From assembly GCF_000972865.1 (NCBI RefSeq), contig NZ_CP011144.1, forward strand, positions 124,001 through 188,000: a DNA stretch of 64,000 nt. The letters run 5' to 3'. Source of the DNA: Pseudoxanthomonas suwonensis. GTDB taxonomy: Bacteria > Pseudomonadota > Gammaproteobacteria > Xanthomonadales > Xanthomonadaceae. Positions 27,170-36,194 of the stretch are shown piece by piece. Below the pieces are notes generated by a model that saw only the letters and a program-made list of their open reading frames with translations, was not told where the DNA came from and ran no database searches. Within the stretch, counting starts at the first letter, position 1; each line of letters opens with the position of its first letter. The translations under genes and the position numbers were made by a program.

Positions 27170-28681
27170 TTATGCGCGGCTGGACAGCGCGTCGGCGACC
27201 GCTTCGAACAGGCGATGCATGTCCAGCGGCCGGTACATGCGGCGCAGCGGCATCGCCGCCGGCACCCGCGCCGGATCGAAGCTGGCCTCCTCGTCCTCGA
27301 TCAGGATCGCCGGGCCTTCGTAGCCGGACTCGTGCATGGTCGACAGCAGCACTTCCGGCGGGAACAACTCGATGCCGCTGTCGACCACGACCAGGTCGAC
27401 CGCACCGGACTCGGCCCAGCGCCGCAGCGCCGCAACGCCGTCCGGTGCCGGCTCGGGCCGGTAGCCCTGGCTGGCCAGGGCATTGGTCATCAGCGACAGG
27501 CGCGAGCCCTCGCGGAACACCAGCAGGATGTGCTCGCCCTGCCCGGCCATCAAAGGCGCGGCTTCCTCGGCCTCTGCCCCGGCCTCGTCCGCCGGTGCCG
27601 GCAGCCACACGTCGAAACGGGTGCCTTCGCCCGGCGTGCTGGCCACCGCGATGCGCCCGCCGAGGCCGTCGACGATGCGCTTGCACGAGACCAGGCCCAG
27701 CCCGGTACCGCTGGACTTGGTGGTGAAGAACGGAATGAACAGCTGCTCCAGCGTCTGCGCGTCCATGCCGTCGCCGGTGTCGATCACCACCAGGCGCACG
27801 CCGCCGTCGGCCTCCTCCGCGGCCAGTTCCAGGCGCCCCCCGCCGGGCATGGCCTGGATCGCGTTGAGGCACAGGTTGAGCAGGCACTGCTGCAGCTCGG
27901 TGTAGTTGCCCTCCAGCGTCAGCGCCGGGTCGGACAGCCGCACTTCCAGTTCGACCTGGCGCGGCAGGCTGCCCTTGAGCAGCAACTGCACCGCGTGGAA
28001 CAGGTCGGACAGCTGGATCCGCTCGCTGGCGCGGCGCGAACCGCGCACGAACGACAACATCGACTCGGCCATCTCGTGGCCGCGGCGGCCGCACTCGGCC
28101 ACCACCTTGGCCAGCTGGTGCAGCCGCGGGTCCTCGCTGCGCTGGGCGATCAGCTCGGGCACGATAAGCAACGGCTGCAGGATGTTGCGCAGGTCGTGGC
28201 TGAGCCCGGCGGCCAGCAGCGACAGGCTTTCCAGCCGCTGGCTGCGCATCAGCTCGGCCTCGGCGCGGGCGCGCTCGGCCTCGGTGCGCGCCTCGCGCAG
28301 GGCGCGGTCCACCGCCACGGGCAGGCGCGCGTTGCTGTGCTTGAGGATGTAGTCGCTGGCGCCCTCGTGCAGCGCCTGCACCGCCACGTCCTCGCCGATG
28401 GTGCCGGAGACGAAGATGAAGGGCAGCCCCGGCGCGTGCTCGCGCACGATGCGCAGCGCGTCGTGCCCGGAGAACCCCGGCATCGCCAGGTCCGACAGGA
28501 CGATGTCGGGATGGAAAGACGCCAGCGCTTCGCGCAGGCCCGGCTCGTCGTCCACCCGCAGGAAGTCGGCGGCCAGGCCGGCGTCCTCCAGTTGCATGCG
28601 CAGCAGCTCGGCGTCCTCCGGCGAATCCTCGACGAACAGGACCCGGAACCGCGTCTCCCTGCTGATCGCCCGCAGTGGCAT
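27170..28681 (-). CDS. Response-regulator/histidine-kinase hybrid (REC-HisKA-HATPase-REC')
   Basis: 503 aa, cytoplasmic. N-terminal receiver with D64 (PDIVLSDLAMPGF) and K114, kinase H162 (AAGLSHDLRNILQPLL), ATPase boxes NLCLNAIQAMPGGG, VIDTGDGMD, FTTKSSGTGLGL. The C-terminal about 110 residues look like a second receiver that lacks the N-terminal acidic pair (HILLVFREGSRL), although an Asp is kept in VVVDSG. Last gene of a three-gene operon: 3 nt after the single-domain regulator. Probably phosphorelay downstream of the CHASE3-type kinase (inferred). Confidence 0.86.
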   Translation of the reverse strand: MPLRAISRETRFRVLFVEDSPEDAELLRMQLEDAGLAADFLRVDDEPGLREALASFHPDIVLSDLAMPGFSGHDALRIVREHAPGLPFIFVSGTIGEDVAVQALHEGASDYILKHSNARLPVAVDRALREARTEAERARAEAELMRSQRLESLSLLAAGLSHDLRNILQPLLIVPELIAQRSEDPRLHQLAKVVAECGRRGHEMAESMLSFVRGSRRASERIQLSDLFHAVQLLLKGSLPRQVELEVRLSDPALTLEGNYTELQQCLLNLCLNAIQAMPGGGRLELAAEEADGGVRLVVIDTGDGMDAQTLEQLFIPFFTTKSSGTGLGLVSCKRIVDGLGGRIAVASTPGEGTRFDVWLPAPADEAGAEAEEAAPLMAGQGEHILLVFREGSRLSLMTNALASQGYRPEPAPDGVAALRRWAESGAVDLVVVDSGIELFPPEVLLSTMHESGYEGPAILIEDEEASFDPARVPAAMPLRRMYRPLDMHRLFEAVADALSSRA

Positions 28682-28684
28682 CGC

Positions 28685-29131
28685 TCAGCCTTCGCCGTTC
28701 GGCGTCGCGTTGATCACCGCCCAGAACTTGCCCAGGGTCTTGACCGCGCCGAAGAACTGCTCGACGTCCACCGGCTTGACCACGTAGGCGTTCACGCCCA
28801 GGTCCCAGCTGCGGGCCAGGTCGCTTTCCTCGCGCGAGGACGACAGGATCACCACCGGCAGCCGGCGCAGCTTCTCGCTGGCACGGATCCGCTGCAGCAC
28901 CTCCAGCCCGTCCATGCGCGGCATCTTGATGTCCAGCAGCAGCACCGCCGGCTCCTCGTCCGGGCGGTCGGCGTAGCGGCCGCGGCGCTCCAGGTAGTCC
29001 AGCGCCTCCACGCCATCCTCGACGTGGACGATGGGATTGGCCAGGTTGGCCTCGCGCAGGGCGTCGATCGCCATCTCGGCGTCGGCGGGACTGTCTTCGG
29101 CCAGCAGGATGGTGCGGATCGCGCTCATCAT
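28685..29131 (-). CDS. Single-domain response regulator (Rcp1-like)
   Basis: 148 aa, receiver only. Acidic pocket E12-D13, phospho-acceptor D67 (VLLLDIKMPRMDGLEVLQRIR), K119 (VNAYVVKPVDVEQF). The NAYVVKPVD end is typical of Rcp1-type regulators that pair with phytochrome-like or CHASE3 kinases. Start ATGATG at 29131 overlaps the TGA of the upstream kinase (4 nt), so translation is coupled. No output domain, so it should pass phosphate to or bind another protein. Confidence 0.9.
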   Translation of the reverse strand: MMSAIRTILLAEDSPADAEMAIDALREANLANPIVHVEDGVEALDYLERRGRYADRPDEEPAVLLLDIKMPRMDGLEVLQRIRASEKLRRLPVVILSSSREESDLARSWDLGVNAYVVKPVDVEQFFGAVKTLGKFWAVINATPNGEG

Positions 29132-30945
29132 GTAGGGGACTCCATGGTGGAAATCGCGTCCTGCCCGGGCAGGACGAAATGGAAGGTGGCGCCCTGGTCG
29201 GGCGCCGATTCGGCCCAGACCCGGCCGCCGTGGCGTGTCACCACCCGGCGCACGCTGGCCAGGCCGATGCCGGTGCCCGGATAGTCGCTGGCCTTGTGCA
29301 GGCGCTGGAACACGCCGAACAGCTTGCCGGCGTATTCCATGTCGAAGCCCACGCCGTTGTCGCGGACACTGAAGTGGTGCCCGCCCTCCGGCGTCGGCTC
29401 CACGGCGACCTCGATCACCGCCGGCTCGCGCCGCGCCGAGTACTTGACCGCGTTGCCCAGCAGGTTCAACCACAGCTGCCGCATCATGTTCTCGTCGGCG
29501 ACCACGATCGGCAAGGGCGCGATGCGCCATTCGATCCGGTGCGCGGCCAGCCCCTCCTCCGCGTCCGCCTGGCGGTTGGCGTCCAGCACCGCGCGCGTCT
29601 CCTGGACCAGCGACTGCATGTCCACGGCCTGCAGCTTCATCGCGTTGCGGCCCAGGCGCGAGTACACCAGCAGGTCGTCGATCAGGCTGGACATCCGCCG
29701 GGCGGAGTTGCCGATCACATCGAGATAGTGCTTCCCCTTGTCGTCGAGCCCGTCTCCCAGGTGCCGCCCGAGCTTGTCGGCAAATCCTGCCACATGGCGC
29801 AGGGGCGCACGCAGGTCGTGGGAGACCGAATAGCTGAACGCTTCAAGTTCGCGGTTGACCTCGGTCACCTGCTCGATCTTGCCCTCCAGCTGCCGGTTGA
29901 GGGCGCCGATCCGCTGCTGGGCAGCCTTCTGCGCGCTGATGTCGCTGACCGTCATCAGCACCACGTCGTCGTCGCGGTCCGGCAGCTGCATGCGCCGGGC
30001 GTTGAGCAGCATGGTCCGGGTCACGCCGTCGGCGGTGCGCTGCACGTGCTCGAAGTCCCACAGCTCGCGGCCGCGGCCGACCACCTCGGCCAGGCGCTGG
30101 CGGATCACCGTGTCGCGCCAGGCACCGTGGCCGACGTCCTCGAGCGGGCCGTGGCGGACGTCCCCCGCCTCGTCGGCGTACAGCTCGGCGAAGGCCGCGT
30201 TGTGCATCAGCACGCGCTGTTCGCGGTCGAGCAGCACGATCGGCTCGCGCACCGTCTGCACCATCGCCAGCGCGCGCTCGCTGGCCAGGCGCAGCCCGGT
30301 CTCCGAGGCGATGCGGCGCTGCTCCATCCGGTACAGCAGGTAGATCACGCCACCCATCAGCGCCAGCTGTCCCAGCACCGCGGCCAGGCTCAGCAAGCGC
30401 ACGCGGCGGCGCTGGGTCTCGGCATAGGCCTGGCGCTCGCTGAGCAGGGCCTGCTCGTTGCTGAGGAAGTCGTCGAACAGCTGGCGGACCTGGTAGCGCC
30501 CGTACAGCTCGTCGACCAGGTCCAGCCGTTCGGCCGCGGTCGTGCCCAGCGACAACCGGCGGGCCACGTCCACCCGGCGCAGGATCAGGCTCTGCAGGCG
30601 GCCGACCAGCACCTGCTGCTCGGGGTTGTCGCGGGTGAGCTCGGTCAGGCGCCGCACCTGCGGGTCGATCTGCGCGATCGAATTCTCCAGCCGCTGGCGC
30701 AGGTTGGTATTCACGCTGCCGGTGCCCAGCGCCAGGCCGAGCGAATCGGTCTCGCGGATCAGCGCCTCCAGCGCGTACGCGGCCGCCGCCACCTCGTGGG
30801 TATGGCTCACCTGGCGGTGCGCGTCGGTGCTGTAGTTGGACCACTGCCGGACCAGCAGGTACGGGACCAGCAGGATCAGCACCACCGCCGAGATCAGCAG
30901 CGGCAGGCGCCAGCGGACATAGGAAGTGGTGACGCTGTCCTGCAA
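29128..30945 (-). CDS. Membrane histidine kinase, CHASE3-like sensor and PAS
   Basis: 605 aa. Membrane spans at about 15-33 and 186-205 frame a periplasmic all-helical CHASE3-like sensor. Then PAS (about 225-340), coiled coil, HisKA with H376 (SYSVSHDLRAPLRHV) and HATPase boxes (NLLGNAVKYSAR, VRDNGVGFD, GTGIGLASV). The start is TTG at 30945 with GGGAGG 7 nt before it; no ATG/GTG alternative sits nearby. First gene of the operon with the two regulators at 27170-29131. Ligand unknown. Confidence 0.88.
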   Translation of the reverse strand: MQDSVTTSYVRWRLPLLISAVVLILLVPYLLVRQWSNYSTDAHRQVSHTHEVAAAAYALEALIRETDSLGLALGTGSVNTNLRQRLENSIAQIDPQVRRLTELTRDNPEQQVLVGRLQSLILRRVDVARRLSLGTTAAERLDLVDELYGRYQVRQLFDDFLSNEQALLSERQAYAETQRRRVRLLSLAAVLGQLALMGGVIYLLYRMEQRRIASETGLRLASERALAMVQTVREPIVLLDREQRVLMHNAAFAELYADEAGDVRHGPLEDVGHGAWRDTVIRQRLAEVVGRGRELWDFEHVQRTADGVTRTMLLNARRMQLPDRDDDVVLMTVSDISAQKAAQQRIGALNRQLEGKIEQVTEVNRELEAFSYSVSHDLRAPLRHVAGFADKLGRHLGDGLDDKGKHYLDVIGNSARRMSSLIDDLLVYSRLGRNAMKLQAVDMQSLVQETRAVLDANRQADAEEGLAAHRIEWRIAPLPIVVADENMMRQLWLNLLGNAVKYSARREPAVIEVAVEPTPEGGHHFSVRDNGVGFDMEYAGKLFGVFQRLHKASDYPGTGIGLASVRRVVTRHGGRVWAESAPDQGATFHFVLPGQDAISTMESPT

Positions 30946-31149
30946 GGATCGGCCTCCCCTGTTCGGGCCGCCGCGCGGCCTGATCGCCGATCATGCCTGC
31001 TGGCACCGGCGTTTGTTAAGCCTGCTGCCGGCGGGAGGTGTGAAGGCGTCGGCGCGGGTTCCGCCGAGCGCCGAAAACGCGAAAGGCCGGGGTGAGCCGG
31101 CCTTTGGCAGCGATCGGCGCGTGGCCGGTCCCTGGGGATGCTGGAGATC

Positions 31150-31224
31150 TGGTGGGCGGTACAGGGATCGAACCTGTGACCCTTGCCGTGTGAAGGCAAT
31201 GCTCTACCGCTGAGCTAACCGCCC
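31150..31224 (-). tRNA. tRNA-Val (anticodon CAC)
   Basis: 75 nt with encoded CCA. Acceptor GGGCGGT/ACCGCCC, anticodon stem TTGCC/GGCAA with loop TTCACAC (anticodon CAC, codon GTG). Confidence 0.96.
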
Positions 31225-31263
31225 GAAAACTTGGTGCTTCCGCACGGGTGATGCGGGGTGCGC

Positions 31264-31292
31264 ATGTTAAAGCCGCGTGGCGATCCGGTCAA
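31264..31292 (-). promoter_or_regulatory. sigma70-type promoter of tRNA-Val
   Basis: On the minus strand TTGACC, 17-bp spacer, TAACAT; about 40 nt before the tRNA 5' end. A strong match to consensus. Confidence 0.7.
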
Positions 31293-31321
31293 CGCCGGCC
31301 CCCGCCTGTGGGCCCGCCGGT

Positions 31322-32944
31322 TCAGCAGGCCTTGCTGCGGCGCAGGGCGTCGACCCGGGCCGGCGGCTGGAACGCATCGCTGCGCGCCTCGGACCAGAAA
31401 TCGTGGAAAACGGCGTGGTCGGGGATGCCCTCCAGCAGCTCGCCGCAGCGCAGGTAGCGGTACAGCGCGGCCAGCGAGCGGATCTCCACCGGCGACACCC
31501 GGCGCAGGATGTGCTCCGGCCCCAGGTCCGACGGATGCTCCAGCCCGGCCGCGCACAGCAGGTCGCGCAGCGCGTGCAGGGTGTTGTCGTGGAACCGGTG
31601 CACGCGGGTGGCCTTGTCGGCCGGGTCCAGATGCCGCCAGCGGTGCGGGTCCTGGGTCGCGATCCCGGTCGGGCAGCGGTCGGTGTGGCAGCTCATCGAC
31701 TGGATGCAGCCGAGCGCGAACATGTAGCCGCGCGCGGCGTTGCACCAGTCCGCGCCCAGGGCCAAGGTGCGGGCGATGTCGAAGGCGCTGGTGATCTTGC
31801 CGGCCGCCGCGACCCGCACCCGGTCGCGCAGGTCCAGCCCGACCAGGGTGTTGTGCACCAGCAGCAGCGCCTCGTGCATCGGTACGCCGATGTGGTCGAT
31901 GAACTCGGCCGGCGCCGCGCCGGTGCCGCCTTCGGCGCCATCGACCACGATGAAGTCCGGCAACACTCCGCTCTCGCGCATCGCCTTGGCAATGCCGAAC
32001 CACTCCCAGGGATGGCCGATCGCCAGCTTGAAGCCGACCGGTTTCCCGCCCGACAGTTCGCGCAGCCGGGCCACGAACTCCAGCAGTCCCAGCGGGCTGT
32101 CGAAGGCCGAATGCCGCGAAGGCGACACGCAGTCGATGCCGATCGGCACGCCGCGGGTGGCGGCGATCTCGGCACTGACCTTGGCCGCCGGCAGCACGCC
32201 GCCATGGCCGGGCTTGGCTCCCTGAGAGAGCTTGACCTCGATCATCCGCACCTGCGGCCGCGCGGCCCGCTCGGCGAAGCGCGCCGGATCGAAGCGCCCG
32301 TGCGCGTCGCGGCAGCCGAAGTAGCCCGAGCCGATTTCCCAGACCAGGTCGCCGCCGTGCTCCAGGTGATAGGACGAAATCGAACCTTCGCCGGTGTCGT
32401 GGTAGAAGCCGCCGCGGCGGGCGCCCTCGTTGAGCGCGCGCACCGCGTTGGCGGACAGCGAGCCGAAGCTCATCGCCGAGATGTTGAACACGCTGGCCGA
32501 ATATGGCTGCGCGGTTTCCGGCCCGACCAGGATGCGGAAATCGTGGCTGGCGATCTGGGTCGGCGCCAGCGAATGGTTGATCCACTCGTAGTCCACCGCG
32601 TAGGCGTCCTGCAGCGAACCGAACGGGACCACGTCCATTACGCCCTTGGCGCGGCGATAGACCAGCGCGCGCTGCTGCCGCGAGAACGGTGCCTCGGCGG
32701 TATCGCTCTCGATGAAGTACTGGCGGATTTCCGGACCCACCGACTCCAGCCCGTAGCGGAAGTGGGCCAGGATCGGATAGTTGCGGCGCAGCGTGGCGCG
32801 GGTCTGCAGCAGGTCCCAGGTGCCCAGCAGCATCAGCACGCCGCCGATGCCAGCGCCCCACCACCAGCCGGGCCAGCGCAGCGCCAGCGCCAGCGACACC
32901 AGCAACAGCACCCAGCTGGCGGCGTACGCCGAGTAGCGGATCAT
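31322..32944 (-). CDS. FMN-binding glutamate synthase family protein
   Basis: 540 aa, single-protein relative of the large-subunit synthase domain of GOGAT. One or two N-terminal membrane spans (about 8-45) anchor it. FMN/catalytic barrel motifs: ISAMSFGSLSANAVRALNEGAR, KLSQGAKPGHGGVLPAAKV, VDGAEGGTGAAP. A cysteine cluster GCIQSMSCHTDRCPTG matches the [3Fe-4S] site. It lacks the glutaminase domain, so it cannot be a complete glutamate synthase; the real reaction is not established. It is not linked to a pathway here. Confidence 0.88.
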   Translation of the reverse strand: MIRYSAYAASWVLLLVSLALALRWPGWWWGAGIGGVLMLLGTWDLLQTRATLRRNYPILAHFRYGLESVGPEIRQYFIESDTAEAPFSRQQRALVYRRAKGVMDVVPFGSLQDAYAVDYEWINHSLAPTQIASHDFRILVGPETAQPYSASVFNISAMSFGSLSANAVRALNEGARRGGFYHDTGEGSISSYHLEHGGDLVWEIGSGYFGCRDAHGRFDPARFAERAARPQVRMIEVKLSQGAKPGHGGVLPAAKVSAEIAATRGVPIGIDCVSPSRHSAFDSPLGLLEFVARLRELSGGKPVGFKLAIGHPWEWFGIAKAMRESGVLPDFIVVDGAEGGTGAAPAEFIDHIGVPMHEALLLVHNTLVGLDLRDRVRVAAAGKITSAFDIARTLALGADWCNAARGYMFALGCIQSMSCHTDRCPTGIATQDPHRWRHLDPADKATRVHRFHDNTLHALRDLLCAAGLEHPSDLGPEHILRRVSPVEIRSLAALYRYLRCGELLEGIPDHAVFHDFWSEARSDAFQPPARVDALRRSKAC

Positions 32945-33050
32945 CCCATGCTCCCTGCGGAACGGATGTGGGCCAGTCTAGCCGCGGACGACATGGGTAG
33001 GCGCGTGGACAACGTCGACAGGTGCGTGAATGGCGCCAATGAGGCCGGCC

Positions 33051-33155
33051 CGTCGTCCCGGCGAACGGCGGGACCCAGTGCCTTCGATTTCTCAGCCAGG
33101 CACAACGTCATGGCAGAGCATGAGTCGCTGGGCCCCGGCGTTCGCCGGGACGACG
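33051..33155 (+). repeat. REP-like palindromic element, family B copy 1
   Basis: Arms CGTCGTCCCGGCGAACGGCG and GGCGTTCGCCGGGACGACG around about 65 bp; ends in GGGACCCAG / CTGGGCC. Distinct from family A. Lies in the 33000-33194 gap; no gene is seen there. Confidence 0.85.
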
Positions 33156-33194
33156 GAGATGGGGGAGCCAACAGACGCGGCGCGGCAGCGGTGG

Positions 33195-34487
33195 CTACAG
33201 GCGGTCGTCCACCGCCTCGCGCGGCCACACCGACTTGACGTCGTATACCGCCGCGCCCGGCCGGCCCAGCGCGCGCACCTGCCCGGCGTCGTAGCCGCGG
33301 TACTCGTCGTGGGCCACCGCCAGCACCACCGCGTCGTAGCGGCCGGCCTCCGGCTCGCTGCGCAGCGCCACGCCCTGCCGCGCGACCTCCTCCGCATCGG
33401 CCCACGGATCGCAGGCCTCCACCCGGGCGCCGGCCTCGGCCAGCTGCCGGGCCAGGTCCAGCGCACGGCTGTTTCGCAGGTCCGGGCAGTTCTCCTTGAA
33501 GGTCACGCCCAGCACCAGCACCCGTGCGTCCGCCGGGACCACGCCGCGCTCGCGCAGCATCGCCAGCACGCGGTCGGCCACGTGCGTGCCGACCCGCTCG
33601 TTCACTTCGCGCGCGGTATGGATCAGCTCGGGGTGGTAGCCCACGCTCTCGGACTTGTGCAGCAGGTAGTACGGGTCCACGCCGATGCAGTGGCCACCGA
33701 CCAGGCCCGGGCGGAACGGCAGGAAGTTCCACTTGGTGCCGGCCGCCTCGAGCACGTCGGCGGTGTCGATGCCCAGGCGGTCGAATACAAGCGCCAGTTC
33801 GTTGACCAGGGCGATGTTGACGTCGCGCTGGATGTTCTCGACCACCTTGGCCGCCTCGGCCACGCGGATCGACGGCGCGGCGTAGGTGCCGGCGGCGATC
33901 ACCGGCCGGTACAGCGCGTCCACCGCCGCTGCCACCCCGGGGGTCGAGCCGGAAGTGATCTTGCGGATGTCGGCCAGGCGCCGCTGGCGGTCGCCGGGAC
34001 TGACCCGCTCGGGGCTGTAGCCGCAGCTGAAATCGGCGTTGAAGCGCAGGCCCGAGCCCCGCTCCAGGATCGGCACGCAGATCTCCTCGGTCGTGCCGGG
34101 ATAGACCGTGGACTCGTAGATCACCAGCGCGCCGCGCCGCAACGCGGCGGCGACCAGTTCGCTGGCCCCGCGCAGCGGCTCCAGGTCGGGCTGGTACGAA
34201 GCGTCGATAGGCGTGGGTACCGCGACGATGAAGATGTCGCAGCCGGCCAGCGCGGCCGGGTTGCTGTCGAAGCGCAGCCGGGTCGCCGCGCGGATCTCCT
34301 CCGGCTCCAGTTCCAGGGTGCGGTCGACGCCCCCGCGCAACTCCTGCACCCGGCCCGCATCGATGTCGAAGCCCAGCACCTCGCGCTGCGCGCCGAAGGC
34401 CACCGCCAGCGGCAGGCCCACGTAGCCCAGGCCGATCACGGCGATGCGGGCGTCGGCGGGCGGCAGCGGCACTGAAGGTTCGGACAT
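33195..34487 (-). CDS. UDP-sugar 6-dehydrogenase (WbpA/TviB type)
   Basis: 430 aa, NAD-dependent nucleotide-sugar dehydrogenase oxidising C6 of a UDP-hexose or UDP-HexNAc to the uronic acid for surface polysaccharide. Rossmann IAVIGLGYVGLPLAV, VAVPTPID, YESTVYPGTTEE, catalytic C267 in GGHCIGVDPYYLLHKSE, then VLGVTFKENCPDLRNS. The ESTVYPGTTE and K-E-N-C-P-D-x-R features favour the WbpA/VipA branch over plain UDP-glucose dehydrogenase. Start 34487 has AGGAGC at good distance. No other polysaccharide genes are next to it, which is odd for this family. Confidence 0.9.
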   Translation of the reverse strand: MSEPSVPLPPADARIAVIGLGYVGLPLAVAFGAQREVLGFDIDAGRVQELRGGVDRTLELEPEEIRAATRLRFDSNPAALAGCDIFIVAVPTPIDASYQPDLEPLRGASELVAAALRRGALVIYESTVYPGTTEEICVPILERGSGLRFNADFSCGYSPERVSPGDRQRRLADIRKITSGSTPGVAAAVDALYRPVIAAGTYAAPSIRVAEAAKVVENIQRDVNIALVNELALVFDRLGIDTADVLEAAGTKWNFLPFRPGLVGGHCIGVDPYYLLHKSESVGYHPELIHTAREVNERVGTHVADRVLAMLRERGVVPADARVLVLGVTFKENCPDLRNSRALDLARQLAEAGARVEACDPWADAEEVARQGVALRSEPEAGRYDAVVLAVAHDEYRGYDAGQVRALGRPGAAVYDVKSVWPREAVDDRL

Positions 34488-34595
34488 GGAGCTCCTGTCT
34501 GGTTGTGCAAGTAGGCACCAGGTAGGCACCGGACCCGCGTTGCGCTGGAGGTGCCGGCCCGGCCATTCGACACGGAGCCCGCCTGCCACAAGGCA

Positions 34596-34679
34596 TGCCC
34601 GGAGCGGGGGTCGAACCCGCATAGCCTTTCGGCTGGGGGATTTTAAGTCCCCTGTGTCTACCAGTTTCACCACCCGGGC
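34596..34679 (-). tRNA. tRNA-Leu (anticodon TAA)
   Basis: 84 nt, class II with a long variable arm (AGCC-GAAA-GGCT). Acceptor GCCCGGG/TCCGGGC; anticodon loop CTTAAAA (anticodon TAA). CCA is not encoded. Confidence 0.95.
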
Positions 34680-34791
34680 GCGGCCCGTGCATTGTGCCAC
34701 CGCCGTCGGCGGCGCGACCGCCGTCCGGCGCGGCGCGTTGCTATCATGCGGCGGACCCGCGATCGGCAGGCGGGCAAGGGGCCACGAACGC

Positions 34792-35802
34792 ATGCGCGCC
34801 AGGATCGAGGACGTCGCCGCGGCGGCGGGCGTGTCGATGAAGACCGTCTCGCGGGTGTTCAACCGCGAACCCAACGTGCGCGAGGACACCCGGCACAAGG
34901 TCGAGGAAGCCGCGCGCCAGCTGCACTACCGGCCCAACTCCTCGGCGCGCAGCCTGGCCGGCCGGCGCTCGTACCTGATCTCGCTGCTGTACGACAACCC
35001 GTCCTCGAACTACGTGATGGAGATCATCGAGGGCGTGCTGGCGGCCTGCGAACAGGCCCACTACGGCCTGACCCTGCGCCCGGTCGACTTCGGTCGCCGC
35101 GGCCATGTCGAGTCGGTCGAAGGGCTGGTCAACCAGTACCGCCCGGACGGGCTGGTGCTAACCCCGCCGCTGACCGACGACCTGCCGCTGCTGCGCCGGC
35201 TGCGCGAACTGGACGTGCGCTACGCCGGGATCTCGGCCAAGCGCAACAACGCCCGCATCGGCGCGACCCTGGACGAACGCGCGGCGGTGGCCGACATGAT
35301 GGCCCACGTGGTCGCGCTCGGGCACCGGCGCATCGCCCACATCACCGGCCACCGCAGCCATGGTGCGCGCGCCTGGCGCCTGGCTGGTTACCTGGATGGC
35401 CTGAACCAGGCCGGGATCGAACCGGATCCGGCGCTGGTGATCGAGGGCGAGTTCTCGTTCGAGTCCGGCATCGCCGGCGCGCGCCGCCTGCTCGACCTGG
35501 ACGACCCGCCCACGGCGATCTTCGGCGCCAACGACGACACCGCCTGCGGCGTGCTGTACGAGGCCGCCGCGCGCGGGCTGGCCGTGCCGGAGCAGCTGTC
35601 GGTGTTCGGCTTCGACGACACCCCGATGTCACGCCAGGTCTGGCCGAGCCTGAGCACGATCCGCCAACCCAGCCGCGAGATGGGCCGGATCGCCGCCCGC
35701 CAGCTGCTCGACGAGATCACCGGCCACGGCGTCGGCAGCATCGTGAAGGTGCCCTACCAGCTGCAGATCCGGCATTCGACCGGGCCGCGGCGCCAACGCT
35801 GA
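34792..35802 (+). CDS. LacI-family transcriptional regulator
   Basis: 336 aa. N-terminal helix-turn-helix (IEDVAAAAGVSMKTVSRVFNREPNVREDTRHKV) with hinge helix (NSSARSLAGRRSYLI), then a periplasmic-binding-like sensor domain (about 60-330; GANDDTACGVLYEAAARGLAVPEQLSVFGFDDTP). The effector is likely a sugar, but no catabolic genes are adjacent, so the regulon lies elsewhere. A TATCAT -10-like box at 34742-34747 is 45 nt upstream. Divergent from tRNA-Leu. Confidence 0.92.
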   Translation: MRARIEDVAAAAGVSMKTVSRVFNREPNVREDTRHKVEEAARQLHYRPNSSARSLAGRRSYLISLLYDNPSSNYVMEIIEGVLAACEQAHYGLTLRPVDFGRRGHVESVEGLVNQYRPDGLVLTPPLTDDLPLLRRLRELDVRYAGISAKRNNARIGATLDERAAVADMMAHVVALGHRRIAHITGHRSHGARAWRLAGYLDGLNQAGIEPDPALVIEGEFSFESGIAGARRLLDLDDPPTAIFGANDDTACGVLYEAAARGLAVPEQLSVFGFDDTPMSRQVWPSLSTIRQPSREMGRIAARQLLDEITGHGVGSIVKVPYQLQIRHSTGPRRQR

Positions 35803-35881
35803 ATCCGGCGGCCGCGGCATCGCGGGGCGCGTTTGCGGCGCCTGAAACGCAACGCCCCCGCCGGAAGCGGGGGTCGGAGGA

Positions 35882-35955
35882 TGGAGGCCTGGGTCGGAAT
35901 TGAACCGGCGTACGCGGATTTGCAGTCCGCTGCATAACCACTCTGCCACCAGGCC
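35882..35955 (-). tRNA. tRNA-Cys (anticodon GCA)
   Basis: 74 nt with encoded CCA. Acceptor GGCCTGG/CCAGGCC; anticodon stem around CTGCAAA (anticodon GCA). A GC-rich hairpin lies just downstream on the minus strand (about 35851-35874), possibly its terminator. Confidence 0.96.
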
Positions 35956-35977
35956 GGAGGCTCGCGCCGCCACCGCA

Positions 35978-36005
35978 GTGTAATCGCTGGGGGCCGGCCC
36001 GACAA
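35978..36005 (-). promoter_or_regulatory. Promoter of tRNA-Cys
   Basis: On the minus strand TTGTCG, 16-bp spacer, TTACAC, about 23 nt before the tRNA. The -35 overlaps the terminator of the upstream tRNA-Gly unit. Confidence 0.5.
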
Positions 36006-36030
36006 AACAAAACCCCGTTGCCGGGGTCCG
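36004..36030 (-). terminator. Terminator between tRNA-Gly and tRNA-Cys
   Basis: On the minus strand ACCCCG-GCAA-CGGGGT followed by TTTGTTTTG. It would end the tRNA-Gly transcript so the two tRNAs are separate units. Confidence 0.7.
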
Positions 36031-36077
36031 TTTTCGATCCTGTCCGGCGCCGGGGCGACGGCAGGATCAATCGTGTC

Positions 36078-36153
<76 letters not shown>

Positions 36154-36166
36154 TTGGGAGACGCGC

Positions 36167-36194
36167 ATTTTAGGGATTCGGCGGGCGCTGTCAA
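36167..36194 (-). promoter_or_regulatory. sigma70-type promoter of tRNA-Gly
   Basis: On the minus strand perfect TTGACA, 16-bp spacer, TAAAAT. The -35 overlaps the pgsA stop codon (36191-36193), so the tRNA is transcribed from within the pgsA end. Confidence 0.75.
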
